64,000 nt of DNA. It comes from Qaidamihabitans albus. GTDB taxonomy: Bacteria; Actinomycetota; Actinomycetes; Mycobacteriales; Pseudonocardiaceae. Numbering within the stretch: position 1 is the stretch's first letter; every line of letters begins with the position of its first letter. The position numbers and the translations under genes were made by a program. The notes under the pieces were generated by a model, which ran no database searches, was not told the origin of the DNA, and saw only the letters and a program-made list of their open reading frames with translations. The stretch spans positions 124,001 to 188,000 of the forward strand of contig NZ_JAEHOB010000003.1 of the NCBI RefSeq assembly GCF_016464705.1. The letters run 5' to 3'. Positions 25,307 through 34,020 of this stretch are shown here, in pieces.

Positions 25307-25738
25307 CTAGAGGATTCCGCCTTGTCTCTGTTCATCGGGGAAAGGCGTGAATTTCTTGACCCAGCTGGCGTTGTCGTGCTCGTTCTCGATGTAGGTGCCC
25401 AAAGCCTTGCGGCAGTGATCAGCCTGTGCTTGGCAGTAACGTTGCACGCTGGTCAACGACTGCAGGTAAGCCCGGCCTGAGTCATTCACCTTGGCGGCCA
25501 TGGTGATGCTGGCCGGGTCCAAGCCGGGGCCCGTCACCGTTGTCATCGGATAGGCGGCCTGTCGTCCCTCCTGGCACCTGTCCGCGATGCGCTGCCAGCG
25601 GTCGGCGATGCGGCTGAGGGTCGGTTCGTCGTAGGCGAAGCTGCCGCTCTGCTGCGTGCGCTGGACGAAGTCGTTCACCCACTGAAACGGGTCGTCCGAT
25701 CTCTCGGGTTCACCGTTCGCGCTCTCGTCGACCCACAC
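25307..25738 (-). CDS. Small helical protein, likely type VII-associated
   Basis: A 143-residue protein with no signal peptide, predicted mainly helical, with tryptophans (DRWQRIADRC near 46-55) and a conserved-looking C-terminal WVKKFTPFPDEQ. No database family is recognised, but position (first gene of the DUF3558-PPE-EspG operon) and the helical hairpin character suggest a WXG100-like partner. The GTG start is the first available; no strong Shine-Dalgarno is seen. Confidence 0.65.
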   Translation of the reverse strand: MWVDESANGEPERSDDPFQWVNDFVQRTQQSGSFAYDEPTLSRIADRWQRIADRCQEGRQAAYPMTTVTGPGLDPASITMAAKVNDSGRAYLQSLTSVQRYCQAQADHCRKALGTYIENEHDNASWVKKFTPFPDEQRQGGIL

Positions 25739-25782
25739 CGGTTTCGCTCCCCAAGTCCTCGTGCCGGGTTCGACGGGTGATG

Positions 25783-27270
25783 CTACCGGCCCGGTTCCCG
25801 TGTGTGTCCGTTATTCCACGGAAAGTGGCGTTCCCAGATACGCCGGGACGCGGCCTCCGGGTCGGCGGCGACCTCGACGGGGAGGTCCCAGATGCGAGTG
25901 AGCGCCTCGCCGGGCCGGTAAGCAGGCCAGCCGGGGTCACCGGTGGTCGCGAACGATGTCCACGCCTTGCGGATCTCCTTCGACAGGTACTCGGCGTCGG
26001 CGGGCGGTGAGTCGCCGAGCACCAGGCGACCGAGCGGACTGTCGAAGTTGCCGAAGGTCAGCGGCACGTCCAGGGCGTGACAGGCGCCGAGCAGACCTTC
26101 GAAAGCGGGAGAAGCCCACGTCAGCTCGTAAAGGTAGGTGCTGCCGCCCGCCTCGGCGTGCGCGTCGGCGCACCACGTCGATGGCATACGGAAGATCGAG
26201 TCCGAGAACAGCAACGTGTACAGGTCGGAGTCGGAGATGCCCGGGCGAGCCGCGCGGTAGTCGGCGAGCGCGGCCGGATCGAGGCCCACCGCCGCCGCGA
26301 CCGCCGCCGGATCTCGGCCGAGCCGGCCCGCGCCGAGCGTGAACAGCCGGTACTCGTCCTGGTTGTACCCGCAGACTAGATCGACGTCGCGGCCCGCGCC
26401 CTTGCGCATCGCCTGCCAGGGCGGCTCGGGGATCAGTTCGTCGAGGACGGGGGAGTACGGCGTAATGCCCTCGGGAACGGAGGAAGCCGCCTCGCCGGAC
26501 CTGCGGAGCGGCGCGTTCTGCACCTCGTGGATCGCCTCGGGCGGCACTTCCGCGAGTGCCTCGGCCGTCGCGGGAACGCCGAGCTCGCCGGTGATCCGCT
26601 CCCCGATCCGGCGCGCCTCCTCCTCGCGGAAGAAGCGGCCGGCGAAACTCTGGGCGATGGCCCGGCGGAACAGTCCGCGTGCGGCACGGGCGGCTACCAG
26701 CGTCGCTACCGCCGTGGCGCCGGCGGATTCACCGAACAGCGTCACGTTGCCGGGGTCACCGCCGAAACCGGCGATGTTCGCCTGGACCCAGCGCAGCGCC
26801 GCGATCTGGTCGAGAAAGCCGCGGTTGGCCGGGGCGTCGGGTAACCAGCCGAAGCCCTCGTACCCCACCCGGTAGTTCATGGTCACGACCACGACGCCGC
26901 CGCGCGCGAGATTCGCGCCGTCGTAGACGGGCTCGGAGCTGCTGCCGATGACGAAAGCGCCGCCGTAGATCCACACAAGCACGGGAAGGCCCGAGCCACC
27001 CGGGTCGGGCGTCCAGACGTTCACGCTGAGGCAGTCCGTACTGTCACCGGGGCACCAGCTCGACGGCATGCCCGGCATCAACGTGGACTGCGGAGGCGCG
27101 GCACTGTAGGCGGTCGCGTTCCGCGTGTCCTCCCAGCGTTGCGGCGGCACCGGCGCCTGGAACCGCCGCTCACCGTCCAGTGGCGCCGCGTAGGGAATGC
27201 CCTCGAACACGCTCACGTCGTCGCCCGGAACTCCGCGTACTGCTCCGTACTCGGTCTGCGCAGTCAGGTC
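25783..27270 (-). CDS. Type-B carboxylesterase/para-nitrobenzyl esterase
   Basis: A 495-residue alpha/beta hydrolase of the carboxylesterase/cholinesterase family. It shows TEYGAVRGV at the start, FEGIPYAAP, the oxyanion region WIYGGAFVIGS, nucleophile Ser in LFGESAGAT (near 182), acid in CGYNQDEYRLF and His in GACHALDVPLTFGN. The GTG start at 27270 is preferred because AGGAG (27286-27282) precedes it with 11-nt separation and it matches the family start; an ATG at 27300 would add ten residues and translate the Shine-Dalgarno. Substrate unknown. No exported signal. Confidence 0.9.
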   Translation of the reverse strand, partial: DLTAQTEYGAVRGVPGDDVSVFEGIPYAAPLDGERRFQAPVPPQRWEDTRNATAYSAAPPQSTLMPGMPSSWCPGDSTDCLSVNVWTPDPGGSGLPVLVWIYGGAFVIGSSSEPVYDGANLARGGVVVVTMNYRVGYEGFGWLPDAPANRGFLDQIAALRWVQANIAGFGGDPGNVTLFGESAGATAVATLVAARAARGLFRRAIAQSFAGRFFREEEARRIGERITGELGVPATAEALAEVPPEAIHEVQNAPLRRSGEAASSVPEGITPYSPVLDELIPEPPWQAMRKGAGRDVDLVCGYNQDEYRLFTLGAGRLGRDPAAVAAAVGLDPAALADYRAARPGISDSDLYTLLFSDSIFRMPSTWCADAHAEAGGSTYLYELTWASPAFEGLLGACHALDVPLTFGNFDSPLGRLVLGDSPPADAEYLSKEIRKAWTSFATTGDPGWPAYRPGEALTRIWDLPVEVAADPEAASRRIWERHFPWNNGHTREPGR

Positions 27271-27363
27271 CACGGGTCCATCTCCTACCCGAAGGACCAT
27301 GCCGGGATAAAGGTCTTGTGATCAGGCCGCCATGCACCGCCGGTGAAGCCGGTCCCTACGTCC

Positions 27364-27684
27364 TCAGCGCCCAGGGGTGGGAAAGCGAAGCTCGTTGCGG
27401 TCGATCTTCGCGTTGGCCGCATCGAGCAGATCGACCCCGAGCATGTCGGCGAGCCGCGCGAGGTACAGCGTCACGTCGGCGATCTCGTCCAGCACCTCGG
27501 CTCGCAGTTCGGGGTCGCCCATCGCGGCCGCCGACTGCTCCGGCGTCAGCCACTGGAACAGTGCGGTCAGCTCGCCGACCTCCCCGGACAGTGCCATGAC
27601 CAGGTTCTTCGGTGTGTGGTACGGCTCCCAGTCGCGCGCGTCGGCGAAGTCCCGCAGGCGTTGAATGAGCTCGTCGAGGTTCAC
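27364..27684 (-). CDS. MazG-like nucleotide pyrophosphohydrolase
   Basis: A 106-residue all-alpha NTP pyrophosphohydrolase of the RS21-C6/MazG-like type. The metal-binding E-x-x-E and E-x-x-D motifs are visible as LSGEVGEL (near 33-40) and EVLDEIADVTLYLARL (near 64-78). It likely hydrolyses non-canonical or surplus dNTPs to NMP and PPi. It stands alone and divergent from the SF1 helicase operon. Confidence 0.88.
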   Translation of the reverse strand: MNLDELIQRLRDFADARDWEPYHTPKNLVMALSGEVGELTALFQWLTPEQSAAAMGDPELRAEVLDEIADVTLYLARLADMLGVDLLDAANAKIDRNELRFPTPGR

Positions 27685-27786
27685 CGGCCCTGCCTATCAC
27701 GACCCGCCCGGTTAACCCGCTTGGCTTACTTTCTGTACGCACACCGCCACCCTTGGTTTACTCGGTCAAGGATCGAGAGGGGTGGT

Positions 27787-30048
27787 ATGGCCGAGTGGCG
27801 GCAGGAGGCTGCCCGGGCGGTCGAGTCGGAACTCGAACACGCTCGGCAGACCGGCGAATGGAGCGATCTGGGACCGCTGCGGCGGACCGGCGACGGAACC
27901 TTTACGGCCGACCTGCGCGGGCGGCGGATCGACCCGATCGACGAGGTCTGTCTCGCCGGCCGCGACGGTCCCCGGGACGGCCCGGCGGTACCGGTACGCG
28001 CGGAGCTGCGCAACGGCGTCCTGCGGATCCGCGACGCCGGCCCGCTGCCACCGGGCTGTGAGCGGGTGTGGGCTCGTCGGCTGCCCGCACGGGACCGGCT
28101 CGGCGCGCTCGCGCGAGCCCTGCGCGACCTCGGTCCGGCGCCGCTCGCCGACCGGCTCGCCGAGGGCCGGCTCGACCCGGTGCCGGACGGTGCCGACCCA
28201 TGGGACACCGCCCGCCGCGCCTGCCGGACGCCGGGCCTGCACCTGGTCTGGGGCCCGCCCGGCACGGGCAAGACACGGCTGGTCGCCGAAGCCGCCGCCG
28301 AGCTCGCGACCAGCGGCAAGCGGGTCCTGGTGATCACCGGTGAGCAGCGGGACGTGGGTTGGTCCGGGGACGACGCCGAGCGCCTGGCGATCCAGCGGGA
28401 TCTCACCGACCTCGCCGCCACGGAGGCCGACCTCGTCGAGCTCGGCGACGCTCTCACCGGTTACGACCACGCCGCCTTCCTTGCCGCGGGGCGGCGCATC
28501 GAGAACGCCGACCGCTCGGCGACGCTTGCCGCCGAGTTCACCGACGTCCGAAGACGCCATGACGACGCCGCGGCCGACCTCACCGCCGCCAGGGACCGGC
28601 TGCGAGCCGCCCGCGAGGCGTGGGACCGGGTCGCCACCGAACGGGGCCGGCTCGGCGAGGCCCGCGAGCTCGGCGAACGGCTGGCCGAGGTGGACACCGA
28701 GATCGCCGTCCGCGCGGAACGGATCGGCACCGCCGCCCGCCGCTACCGGGGCAGGCGGGCGGACCGCAAGGCCCTGCGGGCCGCACAGGCCCGGCGCGAC
28801 ACGCTGCAGGCGGCCATTCAGGACTGCCGCGAGAGGGCCCACCCGCTCACCGACGACGACGTCACGGCACTCGAAGCCGACGTCGCCGCCGCTCACGAAT
28901 CCCTCGACGCCGCCGCCCGCGCCGAATCCGACGCCCACACCCGGCTGGAGCGGTTGCGCGGCAGGGTCGCCCAGATCCGCTCCGCGGGACTGGCCACCGA
29001 CCAGGACCGGCGCTTCCACGCCGAATGCCTGCGGCGCGACCTGCCCGGCCTGCACGCCCGGCGCGAGGAGTTGCACCGCGAGGGCGAGCGTCGAGCCGCC
29101 CGCCGCGGCCGGCTGGAGGAGCGCCTGTGGTGGCTCGGCGAACGCGCCCGCCGCCGACAGCAGGAGGACGAGGCGACGGCGTGGGAGTCGGCCCGGATCG
29201 TCACCACCACACTCGCCCGGCACGTCGACTCGACGCGCCCCTTCGACGTGGTGCTGCTCGACGACGCCGGATCGGCCCGGCTCGCCGACGTGCTGCTCGC
29301 CGTGGCACGGGCCCGCGAGACGGCGGTCGTCCTCGGCGACTTCCGCCAGCCCGGCCCCCGAGTTCGCCCCGCAGCTCTCAAGACGGCGCCCGGGGTGCGC
29401 GAGTGGCTGCTGGCCACCCCGTTCGGCCACTGCGGCATCCGGGAACCGGCGGACGCCGAGCGGCACCCCGGCTGCACGGTGCTGACCCGGCAGCACCGCT
29501 ACGGGCCAACGGTCACCGCGCTCGCCAACAGCACCGGCTACCACGTGCTCGAGCACGCCGGGGCAGGCGAAACCGAGGTGCTGCTGGTCGACCCGGCGGG
29601 CGCACGCGCCGATCACCCCTCGCTCGCCCGCTTCGCCGCCGGACAGGGTGAGATCGCCGTGCTCGCGCCCAACCAGGTGCGGGCGGGCGCCTGGCTGGCC
29701 GCGCTGCGCGACCGGCCCGACGTGGCGGTCGGCACGGCACGGACGCTGCCCGGGCGCGAGTTCGACACCGTGCTGCTCGACCTCACCGAGGACGACTGGA
29801 GTAACCGGGTGCGGTCGTTCGGCTCGGGCATCACGCGGGCGCGCCACCGGCTCTACTTGCTGGCCGACCTGGAGGTGGTCAAGGCCGCGCCCATCGGTAG
29901 CCCGCTCGGAGCCGTGAACGCGCTGCGACTGCAGGGCGCCATCACCGTCCACCGGCTGGACTCGCTGGGCGTCCCACATCCCCGTCGGCCACAGTCCGCT
30001 ACCGATCGGCCCGTTCCGGTGACCCCCGATGGCACTATGAGCGGGTGA
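27787..30048 (+). CDS. SF1 (UPF1/Dna2-like) helicase with large coiled-coil insertion
   Basis: A 753-residue protein. Walker A GPPGTGKT lies near 157; motif II is VVLLDDAGSA near 490 (DD rather than DE); GDFRQPGP (motif III) is near 517. LTRQHRYGP near 567 resembles motif IV, VGTARTLPGREFD near 650 resembles motif V, and SGITRARHRLYLL near 679 resembles motif VI. Between motifs I and II about 230 residues are strongly charged heptad sequence, predicted coiled coil. Such proteins are usually RNA/DNA translocases; this one is not a known family by name. ATG start after GAGAGGGGTGG. It overlaps the next gene by 4 nt. Confidence 0.82.
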   Translation: MAEWRQEAARAVESELEHARQTGEWSDLGPLRRTGDGTFTADLRGRRIDPIDEVCLAGRDGPRDGPAVPVRAELRNGVLRIRDAGPLPPGCERVWARRLPARDRLGALARALRDLGPAPLADRLAEGRLDPVPDGADPWDTARRACRTPGLHLVWGPPGTGKTRLVAEAAAELATSGKRVLVITGEQRDVGWSGDDAERLAIQRDLTDLAATEADLVELGDALTGYDHAAFLAAGRRIENADRSATLAAEFTDVRRRHDDAAADLTAARDRLRAAREAWDRVATERGRLGEARELGERLAEVDTEIAVRAERIGTAARRYRGRRADRKALRAAQARRDTLQAAIQDCRERAHPLTDDDVTALEADVAAAHESLDAAARAESDAHTRLERLRGRVAQIRSAGLATDQDRRFHAECLRRDLPGLHARREELHREGERRAARRGRLEERLWWLGERARRRQQEDEATAWESARIVTTTLARHVDSTRPFDVVLLDDAGSARLADVLLAVARARETAVVLGDFRQPGPRVRPAALKTAPGVREWLLATPFGHCGIREPADAERHPGCTVLTRQHRYGPTVTALANSTGYHVLEHAGAGETEVLLVDPAGARADHPSLARFAAGQGEIAVLAPNQVRAGAWLAALRDRPDVAVGTARTLPGREFDTVLLDLTEDDWSNRVRSFGSGITRARHRLYLLADLEVVKAAPIGSPLGAVNALRLQGAITVHRLDSLGVPHPRRPQSATDRPVPVTPDGTMSG

Positions 30049-31211
30049 CCCGCCAATCGGACCTGCGCGCGTTCCTCCGTTCGCTCGACGCGGAGACACT
30101 GGCCGACCTCCTGCACGACCAGGCCGAGCGAGATCCCGAGCTGCGCCGGCGCCTCCAGGCTCGCGCGGACGGCATCGAGCACGGCGACCTGGCCGAGGTC
30201 AGCAGCCGCCTCGACGACGCCGTGCGGGCGGCGGAGTCGGTCCAGATCGCCTCGGTGCTCGACACGCTGCAGCGGCTGCTCGACGCCGGAACCCGGGCGG
30301 ACGTGGCGCCGCTGGCCCGGCGCGCGGTCGACAAGATCACCCAGGCGCTGGCGGACATGGACGACTCCAGCGGGGTGGTCGGCGACCAGCTCGACAGGGC
30401 CGTGTCCCTTTACGCGCGGGCCGCCGCGGCGCACCCGCCCGAGCCGGAGGAGCTCGCCGACTGGATCCTGCGCGTGGAGTTCGCAGGCGCCGACCGCCCG
30501 CATCTCGCGCTGGCCGAGTTCGCGCAGGCGCTGGGGGAGCGCGGGTTGGCCCGTATAAAGTCCACTGTGGACGAGTTTCTGACTCGGGAGTCCACTGGGG
30601 ACGACACGGCCGAACGCCTTGCGGCGCAACGGTTGAGCCAGGAGCTGGCCGAGGTCACCGGTGACGTCGACACCGTGGTCCGGATGCTCTCGGAACAGCT
30701 GCCCCGGCTCGATGTGAGCCTCAAGATCGTCCGGGTGCTGCGGGCAGCGGGGCGGCATTCCGAGGCGATCGCGCACGCGGCCAAGGCACTCGGCACCGAG
30801 AACGGCTCCCGGCGCGGCCCGCTGGTCGCCGCGCTGGAACGTGTGCGCTCGCCGCGGCCCGCCGAATCCGTGCGCCTGCTCCTGGCGCGGCGGAGCTACC
30901 CGGAAGCCTGGCAGGCAGCGGGTGACTGCCAGGCCGCGGACCTGATCCCCGTCTACCGTGACCACGTCGAATGGCTGATCGGGCGCAGGGACGCGCGATG
31001 CTACGCCGAGGCCGCGCGGCAGCTGCGCAGGCTGCGCACGTTGCACCGGCGCGCGGGCAGCAGCGACGAGTTCACCGCCTACGTCGCGGAACTGGTGCAG
31101 ACGCACAAGCGCAAGACCCGGCTGCTCGCCGAGATCCGCAACGCCCGCATCGCCGTGCCGAAGAGGCCCGCTCGGCGCCCTGCGCTCTCCGATGAAAACA
31201 TGAGCCGATGA
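30045..31211 (+). CDS. Helical-repeat protein of unknown function (SWIM-protein-tail-like)
   Basis: A 388-residue, all-helical, Ala/Leu/Arg-rich protein. I see no catalytic motif or signal peptide. The C-terminal 70 residues (YRDHVEWLIGRRDARCYAEAA ... LRTLHRRAG ... FTAYVAEL) resemble the tail of SWIM zinc-finger proteins, but the zinc finger itself is absent. Start GTG overlaps the helicase stop (GTGA) and its stop overlaps the next start (ATGA), so the three genes are translationally coupled and probably act together. Confidence 0.72.
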   Translation: MTRQSDLRAFLRSLDAETLADLLHDQAERDPELRRRLQARADGIEHGDLAEVSSRLDDAVRAAESVQIASVLDTLQRLLDAGTRADVAPLARRAVDKITQALADMDDSSGVVGDQLDRAVSLYARAAAAHPPEPEELADWILRVEFAGADRPHLALAEFAQALGERGLARIKSTVDEFLTRESTGDDTAERLAAQRLSQELAEVTGDVDTVVRMLSEQLPRLDVSLKIVRVLRAAGRHSEAIAHAAKALGTENGSRRGPLVAALERVRSPRPAESVRLLLARRSYPEAWQAAGDCQAADLIPVYRDHVEWLIGRRDARCYAEAARQLRRLRTLHRRAGSSDEFTAYVAELVQTHKRKTRLLAEIRNARIAVPKRPARRPALSDENMSR

Positions 31212-32764
31212 GCCCGCAGAGTCGTTCCCGGAAGAAGAAGGCCGCCGGCGGTAAGGCGGAACCGCAGGGAGTGGGCGGATTCTGCAAGGAGATCCTGCGG
31301 GATGTCGCGGCGCTCGGCGCCGACCCCGATCCGCTGGACGTCGAGGTGCTCGCCTCCGGTGTACTCGGTGAACTGTGGGACCACCCCGAGGGCGACGAGC
31401 TCGCCAAGGACCTCATCGACTACGCCGGCCGCAAGGTGGGCCCCGCCTCCGGCGTGCTGCTGGCCGGGCTGGCGGCGCTGGCGCCCTTCGCGCACCGCGA
31501 GCCGGCGGCCGCCGCACTGCGCGGACTCGTCGCCCGTGGCCTCCCCGAACCCCGGGTGGCGGCGAAGCTGGGCGCGGCCACGCCGGGCGAGTGCTTCGCG
31601 GCAGGCGACGTCTACGGTGATCGTTCCACGCTGTTGTGCACGTTCGAGTACGGCGAGTCCCGGCACGGGTTGCTCGCGGTCGTGGACTTCTCGTACTTCG
31701 AACCCATCGTGCTGGATGTCTCGATCGTCGAGAACCCTGACGAGCTGGAGCGGGAGATGCGCGACCAGGCGGCCCAGCACGACGGCACGATCAAGTTCGA
31801 GCGGCTTCCGCTCGCCAGGGCACGCCGGCTCATCGAGAAGGGGATCGTTCTCCACGAGAACCTGCCCGAGCCGATCGTGACCGACGACTTCGCCCTTTTC
31901 CGGGCGGTGGCGCTGGCGCGCTGCCGGGCGCTGCCCGGGCCGGAGCAGGCCGAGCCCGCGGCCGTGCTGCCGGACTGGGACTCGGTGGTCGACGAGTTCC
32001 TGCGGGAGACCGGCGACGTGCCGGATTCTCCGGCGGTGCGGGAGTGCGCGCGGCTGCTCATCGACTTCGGCGTGCAGTCGGAGCCGAACCGGCCGTTGCG
32101 GGTCAGCCCGGAGAAGATCGCCACGTTCCTGGAGGACTGGCTGCCGGGCGAGGCCGAGCTCTCGGATGCGGGCGAGGACGTGCTGTCCACCGTGCTGCTC
32201 GCCTGGGTGCGCTGGCGTGGCTCGCGGGAAGGGCTGCCGGAGGCCGCCGTGACCGAACTGCTCGAGACCGCCGAGGACCTGCTGGAAGGCGGCGGTGAGG
32301 TCCTCGACGCCTATCTCGACGACGTCCCGGACGAGACCGGCTCCGAAGAGGTCGCGGCGATTCTCGATCGAAGGATGTTCGCCGTCCCGACCACGCTGAC
32401 GGAGCTGGGCGAGGACGAGCTGACCCTGGACCCCAACGATCCGGAACAGCGGCACCTGCTGGTGGTCGGCGAGCACCCGGAGTTCCACGACGCGCTCGCC
32501 GAGGGCGGGCCGGACGCTGCCGAGGTGATGGAGTTCCTCGGGATCAAGGCCGCGGTGGTGGACCAGCTGTGGGAGGGCGAGCCGGCCGCGGCGTGGACCG
32601 CCGCGTGCCGCCTCAGGGAACAGGGCGCCGAGCGTGACGAGATCCTCGACAAGCTCTCCGCCGTGCTCGCCGGGCAGTTGCAGCCCGCACCGGAGAACGA
32701 GCTGCGGTTCGATCCGGCCGACTACGAACGGGCCTTGATCGCACTCGGCGATTTTCGCCCGTGA
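31208..32764 (+). CDS. Conserved actinobacterial protein of unknown function
   Basis: A 518-residue acidic protein with a Lys-rich start (RSRKKKAAGGK), then mixed helical regions and a central block (DRSTLLCTFEYGESRHGLLAVVD, LDVSIVENPDELEREM). No catalytic signature or membrane segment recognised. It is the third gene of the helicase operon. It is followed by an 11-bp hairpin at 32841-32874 that likely ends transcription. I cannot name a family. Confidence 0.75.
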   Translation: MSPQSRSRKKKAAGGKAEPQGVGGFCKEILRDVAALGADPDPLDVEVLASGVLGELWDHPEGDELAKDLIDYAGRKVGPASGVLLAGLAALAPFAHREPAAAALRGLVARGLPEPRVAAKLGAATPGECFAAGDVYGDRSTLLCTFEYGESRHGLLAVVDFSYFEPIVLDVSIVENPDELEREMRDQAAQHDGTIKFERLPLARARRLIEKGIVLHENLPEPIVTDDFALFRAVALARCRALPGPEQAEPAAVLPDWDSVVDEFLRETGDVPDSPAVRECARLLIDFGVQSEPNRPLRVSPEKIATFLEDWLPGEAELSDAGEDVLSTVLLAWVRWRGSREGLPEAAVTELLETAEDLLEGGGEVLDAYLDDVPDETGSEEVAAILDRRMFAVPTTLTELGEDELTLDPNDPEQRHLLVVGEHPEFHDALAEGGPDAAEVMEFLGIKAAVVDQLWEGEPAAAWTAACRLREQGAERDEILDKLSAVLAGQLQPAPENELRFDPADYERALIALGDFRP

Positions 32765-32840
32765 TCAGAGGTGTCCGGCAACGCCGGACGGGGTAGCTGA
32801 GATGAAGGTCGCTGCCGTGCCCGGGCGCGGTAGGGACTCA

Positions 32841-32874
32841 GGCCCCCAGGTTTGAGCACCGAGACCTGGGGGCC
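32841..32874. terminator. Bidirectional hairpin terminator
   Basis: GGCCCCCAGGT (32841-32851) and ACCTGGGGGCC (32864-32874) pair perfectly over 11 bp with a 12-nt loop. No T-run follows, as is common in high-GC actinobacteria. It lies between the convergent 31208-32764 gene and the small gene at 32878-33036. Confidence 0.8.
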
Positions 32875-32877
32875 GCG

Positions 32878-33036
32878 TCAAGCGAGCGGGCTGGTTCCCT
32901 TCGGCACCTCGGTCGCCTTCTCGGCCCGGTTTCCGCGTGCGTCGTTGTAGTCGAGTACGAACGCGCCGAACGCCATCGCGAGCAGCACCGCGATGCCGAG
33001 CATTGCGCCGATCCACGTCAGGATGGCTGAGAGCAT
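32878..33036 (-). CDS. Small single-pass membrane protein (52 aa)
   Basis: A 52-residue protein. Residues 4-30 are hydrophobic (ILTWIGAMLGIAVLLAMAFGAFV), followed by a charged tail (DYNDARGNRAEKATEVPKG). A strong GGGGGAGG Shine-Dalgarno lies 8 nt before the ATG and the stop is next to the hairpin terminator, which supports a real gene. Function unknown; topology suggests a short membrane-anchored regulator. Confidence 0.75.
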   Translation of the reverse strand: MLSAILTWIGAMLGIAVLLAMAFGAFVLDYNDARGNRAEKATEVPKGTSPLA

Positions 33037-33188
33037 CGGCGTGCCTCCCCCTGGTCAGGGTGTGTTTCCTTCTCACAAGGGTCACCGGGGCCGGACACTT
33101 GCGGTATCGGCCAACCGGTTAGTGCTCCCCCTCGTCGATCGGCCGTTCGGCTGAGGGAGGTGGCGCTCTGTGTCCGCCGCGGAACGGG

Positions 33189-34013
33189 TCAGCGCTCCGC
33201 CAGAGCCAGCACCGCGCCGATCACCTCCGGGCCGTCGAGCAGCACCGGATCGTTGTGGTCGGCGCCCGGCACCTCCACGATCCGTGCGTCCCCGGCCTCG
33301 GCGACGGCCCGGCTCTGCTCGGGCGGCACGATCGAGTCGGCGGTGCCGAACACGACGGTGATCGGCACCGTGCCGCGCGCGATCCGCGCCACGTGGTCCG
33401 CGACCGGATAGGTGTCCAGCAGCAGCCAGCGCACCGGCAGGAACGGGTAGTGGCTGCTGCCCACCGCCGCGAGGTCGGTGAACGGCGACCGCAGCAGCAA
33501 CCCCGCGGGCGGGTGTTCGGTGGCCAGTTCGGTGACCACGCCCGCACCGAGGCTCTCGCCGAAGTACAGCAACCGATCGGGGGACACGTCGGCCTCGCGC
33601 ACCAGGTACTGCCTGGCGGCCCGCACGTCCAGTGCGAGCCCCTCCTCGGTCGGCGAGCCGGGATTGCCGCCGTAGCCGCGGTAGTCGAGCAGCAGCACCG
33701 AGAGCCCGCGTTCGGTGAGTGCCCTGGCGAGCGGTGTGCGCAGTGACCGGTTTCCGCCGTTGCCGGGCGCGACGAGCACGGTGGCCCGCGCGTCCTCCGT
33801 CGGGAAGTACCAGGCGTCGAGACGCAGGCCGTCGGCGGTGGCGAGCGCGACGTCCCGTCCGCCTGGCAGCACCTCGGCCGCGCTCGGCAAGGGCCCACCC
33901 GAGGGCAGGTAGACGAGCTTGCGCTGGAACGCGAACGCGCTGCCGAACACCACGGCGACGATGGTGACGACCACCGCGAGCGTGAGCAACAGCCGCCGTC
34001 GCACGCGGATCAC
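33189..34013 (-). CDS. Membrane-anchored alpha/beta hydrolase (BEM46/ABHD13-like)
   Basis: A 274-residue protein with an N-terminal membrane anchor (residues about 8-28) and then an alpha/beta-hydrolase fold. The nucleophile Ser is in YFGESLGAG (near 152), the acid in FGTADSIVP (near 226) and the His in PGADHND (near 252). The oxyanion region is VAPGNGGNRS. Family members are serine hydrolases of uncertain substrate, exposed outside the membrane. GTG start. It lies 7 bp downstream of coaA. Confidence 0.88.
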   Translation of the reverse strand: MIRVRRRLLLTLAVVVTIVAVVFGSAFAFQRKLVYLPSGGPLPSAAEVLPGGRDVALATADGLRLDAWYFPTEDARATVLVAPGNGGNRSLRTPLARALTERGLSVLLLDYRGYGGNPGSPTEEGLALDVRAARQYLVREADVSPDRLLYFGESLGAGVVTELATEHPPAGLLLRSPFTDLAAVGSSHYPFLPVRWLLLDTYPVADHVARIARGTVPITVVFGTADSIVPPEQSRAVAEAGDARIVEVPGADHNDPVLLDGPEVIGAVLALAER

Positions 34014-34020
34014 CGCCGGG

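Noticed and set aside
30559-30571. GTCCACTGTGGAC palindrome in the unknown gene 30045-31211
   Set aside because: Short palindrome within coding sequence; similar TCCACNNTGGA-like strings occur in other genes (for example near 4398) and no function could be supported.
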